Positions 27,105 to 39,231 of a DNA stretch of 64,000 bases are shown here, piece by piece. The DNA is taken from positions 1 through 64,000 of the forward strand of contig NW_002476121.1 in assembly GCF_000189635.1 (NCBI RefSeq). Direction: 5' to 3'. The notes beneath the pieces are model-generated. The model saw only the letters and a list, made by a program, of their open reading frames with translations, did not search any database and was not told the origin of the DNA. Positions within the stretch are counted from its first letter, which is position 1; every line of letters starts with the position of its first letter. Position numbers and translations under genes: made by a program. This stretch comes from Tetrahymena thermophila SB210. Its lineage: Eukaryota > Ciliophora > Oligohymenophorea > Hymenostomatida > Tetrahymenidae.

Positions 27105-27777
27105 ATTATTCATATAATCTAATAATTATATGAGTTAATTAGATTTTTTAATTTTTGATAGTTGCTGCTAAATTTTTTCAAAGGCAAATATTAAAAGAGC
27201 ATCCATTAGTTAATTAATCAATCAATCAATAAATTTTGTATTAAATATTCATTAAATTTCGTGATCATTGAATGCGTTTACATTCATATTATGTATTTCA
27301 AAACAAGTATCATTATAATCAATTTTAATATTATGGATTTTTCCTTAATATTCAAAAAAATTACTTTTGATTTTTATGCTAATATTGATAATTTAGTAAA
27401 TAATACACTTAAATTTAAATGTTGGTAAACTAAAATCAATTCTTTTAAATATATTTTAAATGGCAAATGTTTAATTTTTTTTTCAATTTTTAACAGATAA
27501 ATTAATTATAATGAGTTTTTAAAAATGAAAAATATTATGCTATTCAAAAAATAAATCATTAGTATTTGAATATTTAATTAATTAGCTATCCATATGATCT
27601 ACTACATAATCTTTCAAATAAAATATGAGCATAGGTTTGAATTTCAAAATTTTTAGATTAAAAATATAAGAATTAAGATTCTTATACTAATGATTGATTT
27701 GATTAATAGTTTGTCATTAATTATATTTTTTCTTTTTGCTTAACTTTGTAAAAAAACAAATAAACAGTAGAAATACT
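27105..27777. other. Intergenic AT-rich spacer
   Basis: About 670 bases between channel B and the coiled-coil gene. There is a short AATC-type microsatellite near 27212-27232. No gene is supported. It should contain the promoter of the next gene. Confidence 0.6.
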
Positions 27778-30492
27778 ATGATATCTTAATCTTCATTAAA
27801 ATATATGCATTAAAAGAGTCATAGCAATACAAATGCACAATAGATTTTACAAACAATGGGAGACTCTTAGTCTAATAGACATTCACTTGCCTAAAATACA
27901 ATATTTAGTGTTAGAAATAACACTAGCAATAATGACTCTTCCTGTTTAATTTCTTCAAGTAGCAATAATAGTAGATTTAATCCATTTAAAAATGTGTAGA
28001 ATCAACTATAGTAGAGATCAGGAGGATAAGCTTTTGACATCTAATTGAATGCTAGAAATAATTCAAATGGAAATATAATTTAAAGCAGTTACTAGGTTAT
28101 TTAGAGAAATAGCTCTTAAGATGCAATGCAGTAGGTTAGTTCAAAAAATGAAAGTACTCTACATTAAAACTTTAACCATCACCTATTACTAAAGTAGCAG
28201 CAAAATATAGAACATAGCAAAAATAACTTTAGTGAAATAAATGAAAACGTCAATCATTAAAATACTAAGAGCGGAGATAATACAAACACTCTAAATACAA
28301 AAGCAAGCTAGCAAAAGAGCTTAAACTAAATTGCTCATCATGGAGGTAGTAAATCTTTAGATCAATCAACTTTTAAAAAAATGGGATCAAATTAAAACAA
28401 CAATATGATAGGATTATAGCTTAATGCTTAGTTGCATCAAAGTGCCAATCATTCAGGATCTTAAAACCAATTTAGCAAAGGACATTTTTAATAAAGTTAG
28501 AATTTGCTCAGTGATAATAATAATTTAAAAATAGGGTAAAGCAGTGTTATAAATAACACTTATAAAAAATTTGCTAGCAATTAAGGGAATTAAATATAGA
28601 ATGGAGGAGGGTAGCTTAATGTTTAGAGTTATCTAAACTTAAATAAATAATAAAAAGATAACTTAGTTTTCAATGGAAGATCTGCCTCAAATATTAATTA
28701 ATAAGATTATCAAAGTTCTAAAAACTATGATAGCAAGGTAAATAAGTAATAAAACGATAATATTCCTGTCCAAGCTTATTTTTAAAAATAAATTGAAAAC
28801 AAGAACTTGATTTTAAGTTAAGAATTAGAGGATGATTCTATTGATAAAAGGATTATAAAAGAGCAATTAATAAAGTCATGCTTTTAAAATCAACTTTTGC
28901 AAAAAGACTTTCCTTAGGAGTAAACAAAAGAAAAATCAAATTACTCTAAGCAATAAAGTAAAGCTCATAAAAATGAGAACGAAGTTCATAGCAGTTAATA
29001 ATTTTAAAATGGTATAAATTAATCATTACAAGTAACAAATAATTATAGTACAACAAATGTAAATTGCGAAACAAATAATAATCAAAATATATAATATGCA
29101 AATTATGCTGATTTAAGTATTAATCATTCTATAAATCAAAGAGATATTTCAATAATAAAACCAATAAATATAGATATTTCATGCTTTAGCAGGGACTAAA
29201 GCATGTTTTTAGATGGAAATAAAGACATAAGCATTAATGCTAAAGACTAATCTTCCTTTTTTAATGGAGCTTTCCAAAGAAAAAACTATGGATAAAATAA
29301 CATACCTAGTTCATAAGATTTGCTTCCTAATTAATCTGAAAAATAAAACTTTATAACTTCTGAAAAAGGTGAATATCCAACTTTATCTAATCCGATTTTA
29401 AATAATAGTAAATCTTTGATCTTAGATGGCCTAAAAGATATGTCTGTAAACTATTCTAAAGTTGAAGAGATATCACATTTTTTAGAATAGGAAAAAGAAA
29501 GAAACGCTAAATTGGAAGAGGAAATAAGAAATAAAGAAATTATTCTAAAGAAGATGCAAGATTTTTAAAATGATCTTTACTCAAACTATGAGCATGCATA
29601 AAATGTTATTAAATAGCTCAAGATTGAAAGTAACTAGGAGTCCAAATTATAAGCTAAAATTTAAAGACTGTAAGATGAGAATTAAATTTTAAGAGAGTAA
29701 TTAGTGAAAGCAGAGGAAATTTATGAACTAAAGCTGAAAGACACAACAAATCAATTGAATTTAATTAAACAAGAAAAAGATGAAATAAGATTAACTCTCT
29801 AATAAAAATTAGACTCCGTTGTAAATAATTTAAATTAATATAAAAAACACTGTGAAGAAAAAATTTTAAAACTTTAGTAACAACTTGCTTAATCTGAAAA
29901 AGAAAAAAATTTAATGGAAAAATAAAAAAAGAATAAATTGATTGATTAAGATTTATAAAATGAATTTAATTTAGGAATAAATTACAAATAAATAGTTTAA
30001 TAAATATAACAAGAGTTTGATATATAAAAAGAACACGATATAATAATTAAATTAAAGAATTTAGGAGACAAAGATACAATTAAGTTAACAGATTGCTTAA
30101 CTGAAATGATGATTTCATTTGCTCCTGATGGCTATTTTGAGAAAAAACCCACTTTAAAGCAAATATGGAAATGGCTAAAAGAAGTTCTTAAAGAATATAT
30201 GAAAAACACTTCAGATTTAAAAAAGGCTATTAAGTATTTAAATGCAGAAAAATAGCAAGATTTTATGATCAAATTAGAAAAAATAGTATTTGAAAATGAT
30301 AGTTATTAAAAAATTATTGAATAAATTAAGTAATATTTTAATTTAGACTCACAACAATTTTCTAATTTGTATGAGCTTTAATTATTCTTTGAGAAGAAGA
30401 ATAGTAATCTCAACAAGTAATAAGGTCAATAAAATAATACTCAGCATGATTACTTGTATACTAACTTAACTACAGAAGCTTCAAAAATTTGA
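27778..30492 (+). CDS. Asn/Gln/Ser-rich protein with C-terminal coiled coil, 904 aa
   Basis: One intron-free frame runs from ATG 27778 to TGA 30490-30492 (904 codons plus stop). The first 550 or so residues are Asn-, Ser- and Gln-rich and look disordered. From about residue 560 to 750 the sequence becomes Glu/Lys/Leu/Gln-rich with heptad character (HFLEQEKERNAKLEEEI and following), typical of a long coiled coil. A more globular-looking C-terminal part follows, with KLTDCLTEMMISFAPDG and a Trp-containing LKQIWKWLKEVLKEYM segment. There is no transmembrane segment. I do not recognise the family; a cytoskeletal, centrosomal or scaffold role would only be a guess. It is the last gene of the plus-strand block and converges on the next gene with only 146 bases between the stops. 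Confidence 0.75.
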
Positions 30493-30638
30493 TATAAATT
30501 TTATTTAAAAAATAATTTTAAAATAAAAATAAATTTAATTTATGTGTTTGTAGAAGGAAAAAAATGTTTTATTTTAAAAGAAAATACTTGTTTGTAGCAT
30601 AAATTTATAAATTCCTTTAACAAAATGTCTATCCTGTC

Positions 30639-31415
30639 TCAATAACGATTTTTAAATAATGTTTTTTCAATTATATTTTTATTAGTTTAGTTTATAAGGA
30701 TGCTTTTTCTTAATTGACTTGGTCTTTTAATCTATTAAGTGTTAGTTAAATTAGAGCTTGGCTTTTTATTTTTAACTGCTTCATACTCTGAATCGCTTGA
30801 TATTGAAGAAGAGCTTAGAGATCTTTATTTATAAGATAATTAGTATACACTCTTTTGAATTTACTAGCATGGGTTTATTCTTTTTTAGGACTTAGACTAT
30901 TTTAATTTTATTTCATTTTAAATCTCTATTTCTTTTAAGTCTTAGAAGCTAACCTTCTCACTTTTTTTCTTTAAAACTTGAGGTTTGAGCTTCTGTTTCT
31001 TTTACTTATAAAAATCAACTTAATATATTGATTTAAATATATCTGAATCACTATTTTATTGAATCCTAATTAACTTCTGCTTATCATTATGAATAATTTG
31101 TTTGGTAGCACTCAAATCTAATTCTTTGTAAGAATGTCTGTTTGTAGTTACAAAATAATTATCCTTATGAATCATTTTTTCATACTAGTTTGTATTCATC
31201 TTTTATAGTAGTTCTGAATCAGAAGGTATGCTATTAAATTTATTTAACTTTGAGTAATTTTTTTTTTAGAACAATTGCTGATGAAAAAAATCATTTTTCT
31301 GTTAGAGATTCGAAAATCTGTTTTATGCTAACTATGATTATGAAGAAGCAAATTTATTTTATTGTGAATCTTCTTTTTTGCGTTGAATAAACAGTTTTGT
31401 CCTGCACAACAACAT
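30639..31415 (-). CDS. Small Lys/Gln/Ser-rich hypothetical protein, 258 aa
   Basis: On the minus strand a 258-codon frame starts at ATG 31413-31415 and ends at TGA 30639-30641. Gln is encoded mainly by TAA/TAG. The protein is basic and Gln/Ser/Lys-rich, with a serine cluster (RSLSSSSISSDSE) about 55 residues from the C terminus that could be a phosphorylation-rich patch. No domain, signal peptide or membrane helix is visible. Its stop is 146 bases from the stop of the convergent coiled-coil gene, so the two 3' UTRs must be short or overlapping. Function unknown; the open frame is moderately strong evidence for a gene in this AT-rich genome. Confidence 0.55.
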
Positions 31416-31628
31416 TTTAGTATTTATATCAATATTTTTAATAGATGAAAGTTTTTTAATAAATAATAGCAAAGATTAAGAATTTGTTGACTGTTTTTAA
31501 TTTTCAAATAATCAACTTAAAAATTAATAATTTATAAATATGTGAAAATCTGAAATTATAATGCCTATATCATTTTAAAACATCTCCGTTTAGTATTTCA
31601 TAAATAAAAAGAAAATATTAAAAATAAA

Positions 31629-32541
31629 ATGGAATATGATAAAGATATTTAATTAATATATAAAGGTAATGAGATAATGTATGAAAAATATTTGTTAAAA
31701 TAAATTGCTTTTCAGATTTACTTTCGCTATTATATAAAAAAGAAAATTTAAATGGATGAGTTAGCTTTTCTACTAAATATTAATTATTTATTGGAAGATT
31801 TCTTAAATTTGATTGATTCTACTTATCTTATTGGCGTTTAAATTCGCTATGTTTAATTTTGGCAAATAATCTTTATTGATTCAATCATTTAAAAAAATAA
31901 ATAAATAGTAATTAAAGTTTTTCAACAAATGAATATTTAAAATATTTTATCATTCAAAATTTATGTTTGTATAAGAAAGTAATTTTTATTGTAAATGTTT
32001 GTTATAAATATCTTTCAGATCTAAAATAACAAATAAAATTATTTCTGCTTTTGTTGACTCTCTCTTAATTATTAATGATACTTTTAAAGAATAAATTGTT
32101 TTAGTGAATTGTATGCAAAATCTGCAATTATTATCTAATCATAAGATTCTATTTCTACTTTATAAATCCTATAAATGTCTTTCATTTTGCTTTCAAAATA
32201 TTTATTTTAGTTAGGTATTGGCCCATAAATTTACTTTTAGTTATTTTTGCTTTTAATAAATCTGTATCTTCCTATATGCTAAAATTTATATGTTTAGTAT
32301 ACGGATATTATTAGAAGTTGGAAACAATTCAAAGTCAAGTATATAAGCCTAAATACCTTTTTTTATTAGCAAATAACGGTCTAATAAAGAACGAATCGCA
32401 CTAAAACTTTTATTTGAAATGCATAGCTTAAGACAATTTATAGTTTTTAACCTATTTTTCTCTCTGATTTGCATTAAATTTTTTAATTTATTAATATTAA
32501 GAGAGCTAAATTAAACTAAATGGTTTTATATTTTGAGATGA
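31629..32541 (+). CDS. Weak candidate gene, Leu/Ile/Phe-rich, function unknown
   Basis: From ATG 31629 a frame rich in Leu, Ile, Phe, Tyr and Gln continues to TGA 32055. If a roughly 40-base AT-rich GT...AG intron ending in TTTCAG (near 31978-32017) is removed, the frame stays open to TGA 32539-32541. No domain is recognised. In such AT-rich DNA, with TGA as the only stop, open frames of this size arise by chance, so this entry is tentative. It would be divergent from the gene at 30639-31415 and convergent with the eS17 gene. If it is not a gene, 31416-32735 is simply a 1.3-kb spacer. Confidence 0.28.
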
Positions 32542-32735
32542 TGTTATGGCTAGTAAGCAAGATTAATAGAATAAGGAATAAAATAGAAAGAAATATAATT
32601 TTAAATAAATTAGTAATACTGTAATAGTTAATGAACACGCTATATATACTACTAATTTCAAAATAGGTTATAAGGCTTTTATTTTTTAAATAGTATGTTG
32701 TGCTATATATTGTCATATACTATATAAAGTATCTT

Positions 32736-33128
32736 TCATTATCCTCTCTTCTTGTTGGCAGGAGCGGAAGCGCTAACAAGACCAGGGATGTTTTAGTAAC
32801 CAAGCTTTTTGAGCATTTCCTTGGTTTCGTTATCAATGGTAACCTTTTCAATATCAATAATAGACTTTTCGGGGACGTAGTCAAGTCTTCTTTCTCTTTC
32901 TTCTTCTTAGACCTTGAGAGAAATACCTCTGACGGGACCCTTTTGGATTCTCTTCATCAAGTGAGTAGCGAAACCAGCGATCTTGTTTCTAAGTCTCTTG
33001 GAGGGGACTTGAGCGACTTCGGAAAGGATCTTCTTATTGAAGTGGAAATCGTTGGTTAACTTGCTGTAGTAATGTTCAATCAAGCTCTTGGCGGCTCTCT
33101 TAACAGTTTTAGTTCTAACTCTACCCAT
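32736..33128 (-). CDS. RPS17: Cytosolic ribosomal protein eS17 (RPS17), 130 aa
   Basis: Small-subunit ribosomal protein of the eS17 family. The minus-strand frame starts [20 protein letters not shown] and continues through the family landmarks [32 protein letters not shown] and [11 protein letters not shown] standard-code reading would stop after 73 residues, but TAA as Gln continues into the expected C-terminal half ([15 protein letters not shown], then [11 protein letters not shown]). The end is TAA (Gln) then TGA (stop). The length of about 130 aa matches the family. Codon use is tighter and less AT-rich than in the neighbours, as expected for a highly expressed gene. No intron is needed. 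Identification is very secure. Confidence 0.97.
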
Positions 33129-34047
33129 TTTTTACTTTGATAATTTTTTTTTTAATGTTTTTTCTTTACTTAGATTATTTTATTTTTCTTAATTTATATG
33201 CCTTTTTTTGACTCTATGCTTTTTTTCTTATGTGTTTAATTTCCTCTTTTTTCTCCCCTTAAAACATTCAAAATCTGTATACCTTTGTATATCCTTTTTT
33301 ATTTTGTATAATTTCACCCTTTCTCATATAATCCCATTACCATTATTTAATACTATCTAGCCCTAGAAAAGCAATATTTTATTAGTGTTTTTTTACTAAT
33401 TATTCATATTGTTATTCTAATTAATTTAAAATCAATACTCTTCTAAACATTTTCAGTCATTTTTAGAGAATCTCATTTGCCACTTTCATTAATTTCAATT
33501 ATGACAAATTAAAATGGATTTAAAATATTTAAACCAAAGTTTTTCTTTGAACTAAAATCAACAGATATTAATTTTGAAATTTAAATTCTACTTTAAATAT
33601 TTCCTCATATTTTTATAAGTTTTTACAAAATGGTAAAATTAAAAGAAATAATTAGTTTTAAAGTCAAAATAATAAAAATAAAGTTCATAGTTAAAAATTA
33701 AGTTTAACAATAAAATTTATATAAAATAAAATGATTATTTTATTTTTAACCAATTGGTATATTTTAAATACTTTTAAATTTTAAAAAATTTATATTTAAA
33801 ATTATTTTTAAAATAAAATAAGCTCTAAAATCCATAATTTAAAATTATCTTAAAAAAAAAATGTTTCCTTTTTTATTGTGAGTGGTGTTTAAAAAAATAA
33901 ATATTTTTATTGTTTGTTTTATTTTTAAAATGATTAAAATAACAATTATTGGCTTTTATTTTTTTGAAAAAAAATTATTGAATTTATTCATATTAAAATT
34001 TTAATTTAAAGCAAATTCGTTTGTAAATATAAATAAATATAAATTAG
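33129..34047. other. Spacer upstream of eS17 and downstream of RFC1
   Basis: About 920 bases of AT-rich sequence between the 3' end of RFC1 and the eS17 start; both genes are on the minus strand. It contains long T- and A-rich runs, including a T-tract directly upstream of the eS17 ATG. No gene is supported. It is the likely eS17 promoter region. Confidence 0.6.
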
Positions 34048-37000
34048 TCATTTTTTATTTTTTAAAAAGAATGATTTTAAATTATTTTTTTATTCAGGTT
34101 AACTTTTAACTTCTTTTGTTGAAGTTTTTGTACTTTTAATTGTTTGAGCTTTCTTTTCCTCCTCTAATTATTATTTATTTATGTCAGATTTTTTTTGAGT
34201 CTCTTTGCTCTATTTACTTTCTTTAATGTTATTTTTTGTTTCTTCATCTTCTTTTTATTATTATTATTGCTGGTCTTCTTATTCTTCTTCATCAATCTCA
34301 ACTTCATCTATTTCACCTAACACATCATCGTATTTTACATGATGCTCTTCATCTTCACTTTTTTTAGTTTTCTTATCAGGCTTTACATCATCTTTGAATC
34401 TTTTGTTGTATGTTTTAGTTAAATTAGTTTTAATTGTTGTAGGAATATCCTTTAATCTTTATTCGAAGTCTGACTTATATGGGACTGTAATAAAATGCTC
34501 TTTAAGCAAATCAGGAGTTATATTGTATTCCTCCATTATGCTAATCACATTATCAACTCCCTGCTTTCCATTATTTTCTAACTAGTATAAAATAAGTTCC
34601 ATTAAAGGATTAATGTAATCAAATTAGACTGCTTAGCGATTACCACTTATGTTTTATGCTAGTTGCATACGAAGTTATCTTATTAATCTAGATGTTTTAC
34701 GCTGTGAAGAGAATTTTCCTAAATGCTAAGTCATTTGAGGATAAGTATTGCATTTACTACAAACCTATTGTGGAACATACACTGATGTCAAAAAACCAAC
34801 ATTTTGTAGCAAAGACCAATTTCCACCAGATCTAATAGAGTCTTATAGTAAATCACTCTCAGCCATAGCACAGGTTGCATCAGCTATTCTTTCGAGTTCT
34901 TGCACACTAGTTCTATTATACTCTTTAGATTAAAAGGTAGATAAGTAATTTTCATGAATTAGCATTGGCACCAATTCATAATCTAAAAAGAATAAATCGA
35001 CTTTTTAAGATATTTATTTCTTTCTATCAAATTCAACCTTTGTCATCAAAATTTTTGCAGCCTTTTTTTATATTTTAAAATATGTTATTTTAATACATTT
35101 CTAATATTTTATTCTAAATTTGAATATTTTACTTCAAAAGCACTCATTGATACTTGATCATCTTTTTTGAAACTACTTAGTCCTTATACTAGACTCTTAA
35201 AACTTATATCTTTTGATTTTTTAGACTACATCTAAAGCAAGTTTAAAGCTTGTCTGATATCATTATTCACACTTTCAGCTAAAAATTCTAAATGGTTAAG
35301 CTCAGATTTTAAACCTTCTTTTCTGCAAACTTCGAGCAATCTTTTAGCAATTTGTCCTTTGTTTGGCTTATAGAATCTCACATCAAAGCAAATACTTGCT
35401 AAAGAACGCAACTTTTGGCTGTATCTATCATTACAAACACAGAAAATAGGATTTTTGGTCTCTTTTATAATTTTCATCAAAGCTTAATTACCACCTATAT
35501 CGCCTGAAGACATACCATCGACTTCATCCATTAAAATGATAGATCTTTAAGAAGATACTTCATGTTTAAAGTTTAAAACCTACATTTAATTGATAGTTAA
35601 TTAAATTAAAATTTTAATATATGAACAAAATAATTCATTACTGTATTATCTTTAAGAGGGTTGATGATAGTTTCAATAGCATTCTTATTTCTAACATCTG
35701 AAGCATTCCATTCAATTATATTCATGTTGTATTTTTAGGCTAGCAATCTTACTGTAGATGTTTTACCTATACCTGGTGGCCCTGAAATTAAGCAAGCACG
35801 AGAACCTGGATTTTCCTTCCAATTTCCTTGAACTTTTTACTTATGAACCACAACATTTTCCCAATTAACTAGCCAGTTTTCTAATTTTTTAATTTAAGCT
35901 TCGTTACCTACACAATCATTTAATTCTTATGGAGCATACTTATGAGTCCAAAGGGAATGAATACTGTTTTCTTGATTTTATTTTTTTTTATTGAGTTATG
36001 CTTGATGATGATCCATGAAGGGTTTTTAAGTATTTTTGATTTTCTTTACATATTCGACTTCAACTTCCATGCTTTCTTATTTATTTATTTCATTTATAAT
36101 TTAAGGTTCTTCATCTATTTTACAAATAGCTTTAGTTTAAGGTTTTTTAAGGTCCTTTTTTGTAAAAAATGGTACTGAATTCGACATATTTTGCTTTTCA
36201 GAATCAGCTTAATTAGAATCTTTACTATTTTAGTCTTTGTAAGCTTCAGATTTTATCATTTTGTCATTAACATGATATTCATTTTCATTTAAATCTTCAA
36301 CGATTTCAGGATCTTATTATATAAATGCAGAAGGAGGTAAGAAAGAAGCCAAACCAGATAAACTTGATTAGCTCTCATTTTAAATTTTTTTATTTGCCTT
36401 TTCGTCAGTTTTTTAATTTTATTAGTTAACTTTTTAAGAAAAAGCTGCTGTTTATGCTGTTTAGATTTATTGCTTTTACTATTAGTTTATATTTTATATA
36501 GGGGTATCTTTTTTTTGTTTTGGCTCCCCATTCTCTTAAATTTATTTATATTTGGTTATGATATTTTCAATTTTCATACCCAATGTTTTTTCTACCAATG
36601 AGACAAAATCATCATAATTTTAGTAAGGAAATTATTTTTCTTTAATATTTTTCATATCATTAAAACTAACATTTTTGTTACCTATAACATTATAATGATC
36701 TTTTCCTTATTTTTCCTTATTAATGACTTTACCCTCATTATCTTCAATTGCAAGTTTAATTATTTTTATATCAAATTCTTTAAATTATCCTAAAAAGTAA
36801 AATGTTTTATTTTTCAAATTTTTTGGAACAAAAGCTTCTTCAGATATTTCTTGAATGCTATTCTCTTATTCTTGTTCTTATTATACAGCTTCTTCAATTT
36901 CCATTTAATTTTCATCCTTTTATCTTACTTGATTATTAGTTTTAATTGGAGAATCTGAAATCAAAATAGACTCTTGCTTTAATTTGATAAGTTAATCTAA

Positions 37001-37873
37001 TCTCCTTATTTCTTCCTCATCTTCATTTATTTCATCGTCTTATTTATCCTACTTATCCTACTCATTAATTTTCATATTTTCTAAATCTTATTATAAATCT
37101 TATGGTTATAAAAAAGCTAGCAAACTATTTCCTTATTTTTATTCAGGCTCTTCCTTCTTTCCTTTAGATTAGAATTCAATTTTTTTTTAATTATTTTTAA
37201 ACATTTAATCAACTCGTTTATTTTATTATAAATTATCAACTTAATCATCTACATATTCTACTTCTCCTTACTCACTTTCATCATCTGAATCTTCCTAATC
37301 TGAAATCAATATTGGTATTTTTTTGTTTTGTTTCTTTGGATTAGCTTTAACCTTTTCTGAAATTTTCATTAATCTATTTTATTTTTTAATACCTTTCGCT
37401 TTTATTTCATCTTTAGGAGAAGTTAATTCTTCTTCTGTTTCTATATCTCTATTATTATTAGTTGATTTGTTTGCATAATTTTCATTTGTTTTGGTTTTTA
37501 ATTATTGTTTTTTAACATGTTAGGTATTTTATATATCTGTGAATTCTTTATTCTTTTCTACCTCATGATCAGCAGCTTTATTATTCTTTTTTTAGTTTTT
37601 GATTGGAGTCGGGCTATTAGATTGTTCTCTACTTTCTATAGGATTACTTGGTTTTCTACCTCTTTTTTAATCTAAAATTTCATCTTTTTAATTCTTTTTC
37701 TTACTCATAGTGTTCTTTTCTTCCTCTTACATTTTTTAATTCGGTTTATTTATTATTTTAGCTAAAAGTTTTTATTTTTTAGGATCTACATGTTTAGGAG
37801 ACACACTTTTATTGTTTTCTTTACCTTTAAATACTTCGAAAAGAGTTTTTTATTATTTTTTAGATCCGCTCAT
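34048..37873 (-). CDS. RFC1: Replication factor C large subunit (RFC1), 1230 aa
   Basis: Large subunit of the clamp loader that opens PCNA on primer-template DNA. A Lys/Glu/Gln-rich, probably disordered N-terminal region comes first. A divergent BRCT-like domain lies at about residues 345-430 (LKNKTFYFLGQFKEF...). Then come WTHKYAPQELNDCVGN, Walker A GPPGIGKT near residue 695, NASDVRNK, Walker B ILMDEVDGM near residue 755, the sensor-1 region (FCVCNDRYSQKLRSLA), DIRQALNLL, and the RFC1 C-terminal domain with DLFFLDYELVPMLIHENYLS, IRSGGNWSLL and TKTYNKRF. Two introns (35580-35641 and 35062-35132) are removed to leave exactly 1,231 codons including stop. The tail ends NNLKSFF followed by basic residues, resembling a PCNA-binding motif. 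Start is ATG 37871-37873. Confidence 0.94.
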
Positions 37874-39231
37874 TTTTAAAAAAAATAGTACTATAATTTT
37901 TGATTAAAAAAATATTTATAGTGATTGATAATCAAATATTATTAAACTTATATGTAATTTAATTAGTTTTAAATTGAGCGCAATTAATATAATAATAAAA
38001 ATTAAAAAAATTAATAATTCCGCTATTAAAACTTTCGCGCCTCTTAGTATTGACAAGAAATATTTATAAATTATTTATTCTTATCTTGAAAATCAAATTT
38101 TGAATTTAAATATATGATTTTAATAACATAAATACTTATTTTAAAATCTTAATTTCCCCTATAATATTACTTCTTTAATTTAAAAAATAAAGCATTATGT
38201 AAATTTATTTTTTAAACTAAAAAATAGCCATTCAAAAAATTTAAAGATAAAAACAAAATTAAAGCAAATTATTGGATAGATAATTTATATTTTTTAAAAT
38301 ACTATTAAAATTCGTATATATTATGATTTATTGTAGCAGAAATAAGGATAGAATGTTTAAAATTTATATTTAAATAATAAAATTAAATGAAAAAAAATTG
38401 AATATTAAATTGGATAATTCAATAATAAATTATAATTTTGAAATAATTTAAAGAAAAATTATTAAATAATTAATCTATTAAATATGTCAATATTATCTAG
38501 ATTTTTTATAGTTTTCTTAAAAAATAATTAATAAATTAATATTTGCTATGATTTATTATTTTTATTAACTTTTACAAATCAATTCAATCAAATTTTAAAA
38601 TTTTTTCTTCTTTTTTTTAATAAATTAAATTTTGCTTGAAACTCTGTAAAATAAATTTGTTATCAATTAATTTATTTTCTTACCTTTCATTTTATTAATA
38701 AATCAAATTAATAAAAATACTATTTGGATAGAAGTATTAACTAATATATTTTGTAAAAATATGAATTAATATGATTTTTTAAATTTATTATTATCAAAAA
38801 TAAAATTACATTTTATAAATATATTATTTACAAAAATAAAATAAAATTTTATAAATTTATCATTTTTATAATAGCAAATTGTAAATAAGCATGCATAATA
38901 TTTTACAGTATCTATTTTATTCAGAAATTCATAATTTTTGATTGTTAAGCCATTTCAAATAAAATAATATGTTAAAATAAATGTTAAAAAATTAAATGTT
39001 TAATTTTTATTTAATTCAACAAATATGAATAATATGTGAATATTTATTTTAATATAACGAATAAATGTATTTAATATTATGATAGCTAAAATAATATATT
39101 AGCATTATATAACTCAAATTAATATTTGTCTAAATAATATAAAATTGTAAAGATAGATTCTATCACATACTTAGTTCCTAATTAGTCATAAAAATATATG
39201 AAGACTAATTATGTTATTTCTAATACCTGTT
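37874..39231. other. Intergenic AT-rich spacer (RFC1 promoter side)
   Basis: About 1.36 kb of extremely AT-rich DNA between the RFC1 start and the stop of the next minus-strand gene. A small GC island (GCGCC) sits near 38036-38041. No open frame with coding character, tRNA or other RNA gene was recognised. It presumably includes the RFC1 promoter and the downstream gene's 3' UTR. Confidence 0.6.

Noticed and set aside
32700..33059. Plus-strand frame of 119 codons
   Set aside because: Antisense to the secure eS17 gene.
34394..36178. Several plus-strand frames of 60-80 codons
   Set aside because: All are antisense to RFC1 coding sequence on the minus strand.
37874..39231. Search for tRNA, snRNA or other RNA genes in the long spacers
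   Set aside because: No cloverleaf-like GC-containing block or conserved RNA motif was visible; sequence is uniformly AT-rich. A covariance-model scan would be needed to exclude a divergent RNA.
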